64,000 nucleotides of DNA from Anseranas semipalmata (lineage: Eukaryota; Chordata; Aves; Anseriformes; Anseranatidae), in NCBI GenBank assembly GCA_013399115.1, contig VXAA01004092.1, positions 79,852 to 143,851 on the forward strand, given 5' to 3'. Under the pieces are notes generated by a model that was not told the origin of the DNA, made no database searches, and saw only the letters and a list, made by a program, of their open reading frames with translations. Positions 58,491 through 64,000 of the stretch are shown piece after piece. Position 1 is the stretch's first letter, and each line of letters opens with the position of its first letter. Both the position numbers and the translations under genes were made by a program.

Positions 58491-61400
58491 GTTGAAAGGA
58501 ATCATTTTTGGTGAGCTTTAGATATGTTGAGGATATCCAAATCTGGATACCAGTCTTATAAACCTACAAATGAAAATTTGTATGTTAGTTCAAATGAAGA
58601 TACAAAGTTTTCATAAACTTGAAGTATGATAAAGGCTGTATGACCTTTTATTTAACAGACCCTCTGAAAGCAGAGCTGGAGAACACAGAGCTGACATTTA
58701 TACTTACATCAAGCTGGAAGACTCTGTCAAGTACTTAGCCAGTTAGACTGAATTCTTCAGTGTAATATGGCTGCAAACTTCACTGTAACATAACTGCCAT
58801 CAAGGGAGAGAAGTGTCACTAGGGAAGTGATTGGTATTCTTATGCCAGGAATAAGTAAATTGAGCAAGCAAAAGGTTTTAGAACACGTCAAAATCTGCAA
58901 ACATTAATTTATGCAAAGTTATGTGTCAAACTGTAGTTGCTAAAATGATGCATACATAGGGTAAGGCTGTGTTATTTCTAAGGGTATACAATGGTGCGTG
59001 GCAGGGCCCACGAAATGCCTGTGGAAAGGGAATCACATGTATTCCTGAGAGTGATTGCTTTAAATGTGGTGCTCAAAGTCTTTAAAATAGTGAGAATTCC
59101 TTCCTAATCAATCCCTTTACTGAGGGCTCACTAACAGCTATGTACATAGAATGGCATTTATTTCCCAGGAGAACTTTAAGTCAAACAACATAGACACATC
59201 CTGTTATTCATTTACATGAGATGATACTGTTAGTTTCAAATATAATTGTTTCCATTAACATTGTAGATATTTTTTAGGTTAGCAGCTGCCAGTCTAAAAC
59301 TTGTCTCCTTTGAGCCTTAGGCCTTGTTGTTATGTTCTATCAGAAAGTTGTCACATCTGGATTGTGAAGAGACCCTGCTGTGACTGGATAATTTTTATGC
59401 ATGACATTTGGACTGCTGTAAATTGAAAGATGTTGTCTTTTCTAAGTTTCTGAGTCAAGTGCTTTATTAGCAGAATCCTTTTCAGAAAGATGAGGTGATC
59501 GCTGCTGTACTTCATGGAGTCTGTTAGCTTTTTTGTTTCCCTCCCAGTGTTGTCAGGACGTTTGTCTTCTCCATCATCTTCTTAAGCGGTTCTCATTCCC
59601 ACAATACCCTTGAGCCTTGACCTGCTGAAAATCTATTGTATGTTTGCTGTATTTCGCTTACCATCCTGAAAATAAAAAGTATTTTTGTCATGTAGTAGCC
59701 CATATCATTTCTGGAAGATCAGTGTGGCTCTGCATTGCAGAAGGAAAGCCAACACACTCAGTTTGTATCTTGGACAACTCAGGACTCCCCCCATTGTTTA
59801 TCCCTTTATAACCACCGTATGCAAAAGTAGAAAAACTGATGTATATATGCATTGCCATATTCTCCACAGTGGGAAAGCAATGATTTTCATTGAAATACTT
59901 AGTCTCTTCTCCTTTCAATTCCTGTTAGCTGTTTGCCATATTGATTTTTACAAAATAAAATGGATTTTCTTAACATGCTGGAAATCATTTATAGCTGAGA
60001 GTATTTTGATACAGAAAAAAAAAGGAGAAATGAGCTTTTGAATAACACTTTTTTGATATTTCTGTTTAATTTGGGGAATGACTGATATTACCCATATTAA
60101 GAAACCTTGAGACTGATTTCAGCTGGGCCTTCATGTATGACAATATGAGATCGGGGAGGGAGGAAGACTTTTGCTTTGCCTCCTGCAAAAGCGTCACATT
60201 TTCAATCCTTCAGACTAACATTTAGAGGTGAGACGCTTACACTACTACATTGTGTAATATTTTGTACGTGCTAAGTTCCTACAAGTAGTAAGCTTCAAGG
60301 AGTTTGGGAAAAAGCAAAATGCTGTAGAAGGTGATCTGAAATTAAGATATATCAAACAGAAAGGCTGCTTTAGAATGCAGATATTCTAATTTGTCTGGTG
60401 TATTCTGAATAGCTGTTGTAGTTCACCTTGAAAAGGCTAACGTTTCATACTCTAAGACTAGGCAAATGTCAGCCCCTGCTGAGTTCTCAGGGCAACACTC
60501 TGCATGGGTAGGTAGTTACCAGTGCAGTCAGAAAACTGTGCATCATAATCCAGAAGCACAATTTTCCCTTACTTGCAAGGCTTGCTGTAGTCGGTGTCAT
60601 AGGAGATAGCATTGCACCCCAGGCAAGAAAATGTGACTGTTTAATGCTGGAGACAGATCTCGTGCTTAAGCACAGAATCTGAAGTGTAACTGTTGTTTGT
60701 TTTTATTTTAGCAGGGAAAAAGAGCAATAATCCCAACTGGCAGTCCAAAAATAACCATATTGGAGGGTGGAAGGAAAAGAAGGAAAAAGGGAAGAGAAAA
60801 ATGGAGAGGTAAATTGTTGTTCTGTAGCCACAGTTCCCTTTCAAGGAGGAGCAGAGAGGTGCTATTTTATCAGGAGTATGTGTAAATACAATGTTTCAGT
60901 GACTTATGGTGACTCTGGAAGTGAGGAGCAGAGACACCACTGCTACACCACAGCATTTGAAATGGTTAATGAGATACACGGGAGATAAAGAGGAGGACAC
61001 CATCTCCTGTTCTCTTCTGGAGGTGTTATGTCATGTGGTCAAGCATCTCATAAATTTCCTATATACCTTCTGAATATTGGACTATTACTCTTTCTAGTCC
61101 ATTATTCACTATAAGGTTATCCGTCCCAATATTTTGGTACCTTCTAGTCTCACACATATGGATAGTTCTGGTCTATGCGATTTGAACATCAGAAAGGACT
61201 GATTCTTTGTAATGAAAGATGGTGGTGCAGCGGCTGATTCTTACTTGTCTTTCCTCTTTCCCTGATCACCAGATTATTGGTGTTGTGGATGCTGTGGGAT
61301 AATGGCATGTTTAGGTCCTGATGTGCTGATACTGTACATTTTCTTCACATTTGTTCAAATGATACACCTCAGCTGCAATGGAAGGAATGTTATCAATTCT

Positions 61401-61956
61401 GAGATTAATTTTCCCATTTTTTTCCTGCTTCAGAATTGAGCTGTGATATGATATTATTCGGGCACTAGAAATGCGAAGGCAGAAAAATAGAAACTCCAAA
61501 ACTCCAACAGCTGTCTGAATCCACTCTTGATGGCTATTGCTTTTTCCCTCATGAAAATAAATTTCAATGTTTTCTTCATGAACATTTTAAAAATTCAACA
61601 TTTTCTTCTTGGAAAGTACTGCTGCTAACATTGGCTGCCTTTTTAAATGTTCAAGCCATGAATACAACACTGTGGGATATTTTAGTAGTAATTCATATTT
61701 CTTTATATTATTTTACTATAATTTTATAGCTTTGTTTTATATTATATGTTTGAAGCTTGGAACCTTTCTTCTAAATTTTGTATTGTTGCTTGTAGTAAAG
61801 GTACCTAGTTTTCTCTGGTCATTTTTCTCTCCTATACTGTAAAAGAATAGATGGCAATATGTAAGGATATTCCTTCAAAGCTGAGTGGTATGGAAGAGGC
61901 TGAAATAACCCAGACTCCACTCAAAGACTGTAAATGCTACCCTTTGTTTTATTGCA
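58491..61956. other. Unique AT-rich non-coding sequence
   Basis: No gene recognised. A 118-codon plus frame (59685-60041) lacks any domain pattern, ends in an A-rich region and is opposed by a 76-codon minus frame. Nothing else stands out. Confidence 0.6.
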
Positions 61957-62054
61957 GAAGCAAAGGCGGAGTCCTGCATCTGGGGAGGGATAACACTGTG
62001 CAACAGCACAGACTGGGAGGCCAGCTGGCTAGCAAGCAGCTTTGTAGGTGTTAA
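61957..62054 (+). pseudogene. CR1 ORF2 remnant: VLHLG motif region of reverse transcriptase
   Basis: The frame reads SKGGVLHLGRDNTVQQHRLGG and then ends at TAA (62052-62054). This corresponds to the CR1 ORF2p stretch 'KGKcxVLHLGRNNPxxQYRLG' that follows the RT active site. Beyond the stop, the same protein is only traceable as short broken pieces. No catalytic residues remain. Confidence 0.82.
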
Positions 62055-62600
62055 AGGTACTCATGGGCAATGATTTGTGCATGTCAGCAGCATGCTCTTG
62101 CAACAAAGACAGGCAGTCATGTCCCAGTCAATGTCAGCAAGTGTAGCCAGCAGGTCTTTTCCCTCCGTTTGGCACTTGTGAGACCACACTGGGAGAACCA
62201 TGACCAGTTTGGAGCTACCCAGTAAAGGAAGAACATTGACATGTTGGACTGAGTCCAGCAGAGAGCTACCAAGGGAGCTGGAATACATATGAGGATGTGT
62301 AAGGTGAGGCTGGGAGAACTGGGTTTGTTCAGCACTAAAAAGAGATGGCTGATGGGAGGTCTTATTGCCATCTTCAGCTATCAGGGGTATTCTTCTCAAA
62401 TTCTTCTCAGAGGTATGTATTGAAAGGACCAGAAGCCCCAGAACAAAGTGGAACACAGGAAATTCAGACTAAGTAGGGTGGAAAAAATTACCAAGGGTAA
62501 AATGACTGGAGCAGATGTCTTGAGAGGCTATGGGATCTCCATCCTTGGAGGCGGGCAGAGCTCTACTCAACTTGCTTTGAGCTGGATGCTTGGACATAGT
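61957..62600 (+). mobile_element. Old LINE/CR1, plus strand, 5'-truncated
   Basis: CR1 ORF2-to-3' landmarks occur in order with many substitutions and small deletions: GGAGTCCTGCATCTGGGG, AGCCAGCAGGTCTTTTCCC, TTGTGAGACCACACTGGG, AAAGTGGAACACAGGAAATTC, TGGGATCTCCATCCTTGGAG, TGCTTTGAGCTGGATGCTTGG. The element fades near 62600 just before the expected tail, which is not visible. The overall layout equals the copy at 43163-43815, but it is more decayed. A 131-codon minus frame (62061-62456) is antisense to it and rejected. Confidence 0.85.
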
Positions 62601-63340
62601 TTGTCACCAATTTACATGGTTCTGTGTGTACTAATGAAAGGACAAGACAATAAATTCAATTTCCAACAGGACTATGTAGCACAGGAGGCATCTCCTTAGT
62701 TAGAATTGTATGGGTGTGTATTTTTTATTTAATTTAATTTTATTTTATTTTTATTTCTGAAACTATTCTGGCTCTCACTTGTGTCTTAACTTGCTTGAGA
62801 ACAATTCTATAGTTTCTCATTTTAAGATAAGTTTTGATTATTTGTATGTTTACCAGAGTTACAGTCATAACAGTAAATCTTCTGTCTTATAATAACTCTA
62901 GCAACTGATAAGGACTTTAATGATACAGTGCATCATTTCTTTGTAAGCTTTGATCAGTGAAGTAGATAACAAAATCAATTTCTGCTTTGGGTTTAGCTTG
63001 GATACTGTCTGTACATAGTAGAGATGATTTACACTTATCTGTGTCTCAGTTTCTGCTTCAGGCTCACAGCAAGTTTGAGCAGATATGAAATGGATATCAG
63101 AGGCTACAGCAATATTTAGAAGTCTCTTTTCAAAACTGTGATCCTAGAGTCTTGTTTTTTTATGTAGTAATTTTAAATTCTGGAGGACAAGATGAAAAGT
63201 AACCAGTTTTTGAAACAGCTGAGACTCAAGGTAATCTAATCTCTGATGGCATTACTTTGAGAGAAGAATGCAAAAAAGTACACTTTCTGTAGCTTTATTT
63301 TTAAAATCATTTACTTGCTTTGAAACCATCTTCAAGATGT
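62601..63340. other. Unique AT-rich non-coding sequence
   Basis: Starts with a (TTTTA)n-like tract at 62721-62756. No gene or other repeat recognised. Confidence 0.6.
62721..62756. repeat. (TTTTA/TTTAA)n low-complexity tract
   Basis: T-rich pentamer-like units (TTTAA, TTTTA) over 36 bases. Confidence 0.85.
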
Positions 63341-64000
63341 TACTCTACCCTCCGGAGGCTGCTTTCATTGACTATCTTGAGAGTGGAAGTTGCTCAGCTG
63401 TTTACCTGCTGTGAGCCTATACAGGCTGGGCAGCTCTCCAGTTAACGTAAAGTCTCCCAAGCAAAGATTTGCTTGTACCAATGTGACTTGTTCAGCTCAG
63501 AGGGTTTGTTTATTGCACAATGTCAGCCAGCTGTACATGTTGGCTTTGCAGTGCATTAGGACCTCTCCTTTCAGGAAAGGTGCTCAGCGTCTTGCCTGCA
63601 CTCAATTTAGGACAGTTCATTCCACCTGCAGTAGTCTTCTGGTAGCCCTTTTATCCTGGGAGCCCTCAGAGCAAGTTGTGAGCTGAATGAGCTATCCTGG
63701 TGGTGGCAGCTCTTCCACTGATCTATTCACATATAGAAGTCATGTGGCCCTGCTATGCCTGGTCAGTTCAGACTTTCTACATATGTCCACAAGTAAGATG
63801 CCAAGAAATACGTTGTCTCTGCTGAAACAGCTTATCCAGCGTGCGGCCTGTTCCCTTTCCAAGCGGTCTCTGGCAGGCAGGGCACTAGGAACGAATTGCA
63901 GGGATTAGCCTAGCAGCAGCTGCCCTCTTCTCACAGGGGTGGGTGCCCACGGACTGGGCACGGTGTACATTATCCATGCTTGCTACACCCAAGGCTTCTT
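63341..64000. other. GC-richer end block, unassigned
   Basis: Composition becomes near-balanced and several CpGs appear. A single plus frame runs from ATG at 63390 to a stop at 63906-63908, broken once by TGA at 63684-63686 (98 plus 73 codons). The predicted protein is rich in Ser, Leu and Cys with no domain I recognise. It could be an old repeat, a pseudogene, or the edge of a gene-bearing segment outside the window. No splice sites were convincing. Confidence 0.35.

Noticed and set aside
59685..60041. 118-codon plus-strand open frame
   Set aside because: No domain, ends in a poly(K) stretch from an A run, opposed by another open frame; within chance expectation for 64 kb.
61941..61957. Splice-acceptor-like CCTTTGTTTTATTGCAG followed by open frame
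   Set aside because: The following sequence is a CR1 ORF2 remnant that stops after about 30 codons, so the acceptor resemblance is most likely fortuitous.
62061..62456. 131-codon minus-strand open frame
   Set aside because: Antisense to the old CR1 at 61957-62600.
1..64000. Functional RNA genes, CRISPR arrays, bacterial-type operons, telomeric arrays, mitochondrial insertions
   Set aside because: No tRNA cloverleaf, rRNA core, regularly spaced repeats, TTAGGG arrays or mitochondrial gene text were seen on either strand.

Overview
The window is vertebrate, almost certainly avian, nuclear DNA, and I can support no functional protein-coding gene, tRNA, rRNA, CRISPR array or operon in it. The organism call rests on the interspersed repeats. 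Nine or so LINE/CR1 copies are present, with avian-style 3' ends (octamer tails of the ATTCTATG/CACAGAAT type, and the conserved text around GGTTGGAAGGGACC or its complement). They are sparse and mostly 5'-truncated, and there are no L1, Alu or other mammalian repeats. The rest is AT-rich, CpG-poor sequence with many homopolymers and microsatellites. This is typical of a gene desert or a very long intron on a bird macrochromosome. Two isolated Ns and a 40-N gap, all at homopolymers, indicate a draft assembly.

Layout. At 1-9500 there is a homopolymer edge, a probable MIR-type SINE (222-365), one fairly young minus-strand CR1 with a clean 15-bp target-site duplication (3023-3389), and otherwise unique AT-rich sequence. 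At 9590-11250 lie two very old CR1/L3-type fragments in opposite orientation. At 11285-25910 is mostly unique sequence with an AT palindrome, another MIR-like SINE (16118-16275) and several microsatellites. At 25911-32310 is the most repeat-rich part: a CR1 on plus with recognisable reverse-transcriptase C-terminal codons, a related CR1 on minus 1.6 kb away with an internal deletion, two MIR-like SINEs, and two older or shorter CR1 pieces.

From 32313 to 43162 come unique DNA, an unexplained GC-richer block (38140-38930), a rearranged CR1 holding a decayed RT active-site motif (38930-39324), and a CR1 stub (40327-40443). The longest CR1 copy is at 43163-43815. From 43816 to 61956 are AT-rich unique sequence, the assembly gap (50917-50956), a CR1 tail turned into a TTCTG pentamer array (51085-51255), and a TATA-like box followed by a CpG cluster (about 52115-52530). 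An old CR1 lies at 61957-62600, and the last 650 bases are GC-richer and unexplained.

The only protein-coding material I recognise is dead CR1 ORF2 (reverse transcriptase C-terminus), broken by stops and frameshifts. The remaining open reading frames are short, lack domains, and fit chance expectation or are antisense to repeats. I found no convincing undescribed system. The items most worth checking are the CR1 rearrangements and duplications, the candidate promoter near 52120, and the unexplained GC-richer blocks. Repeat calls come from reading against remembered family consensus patterns; no database search was run.
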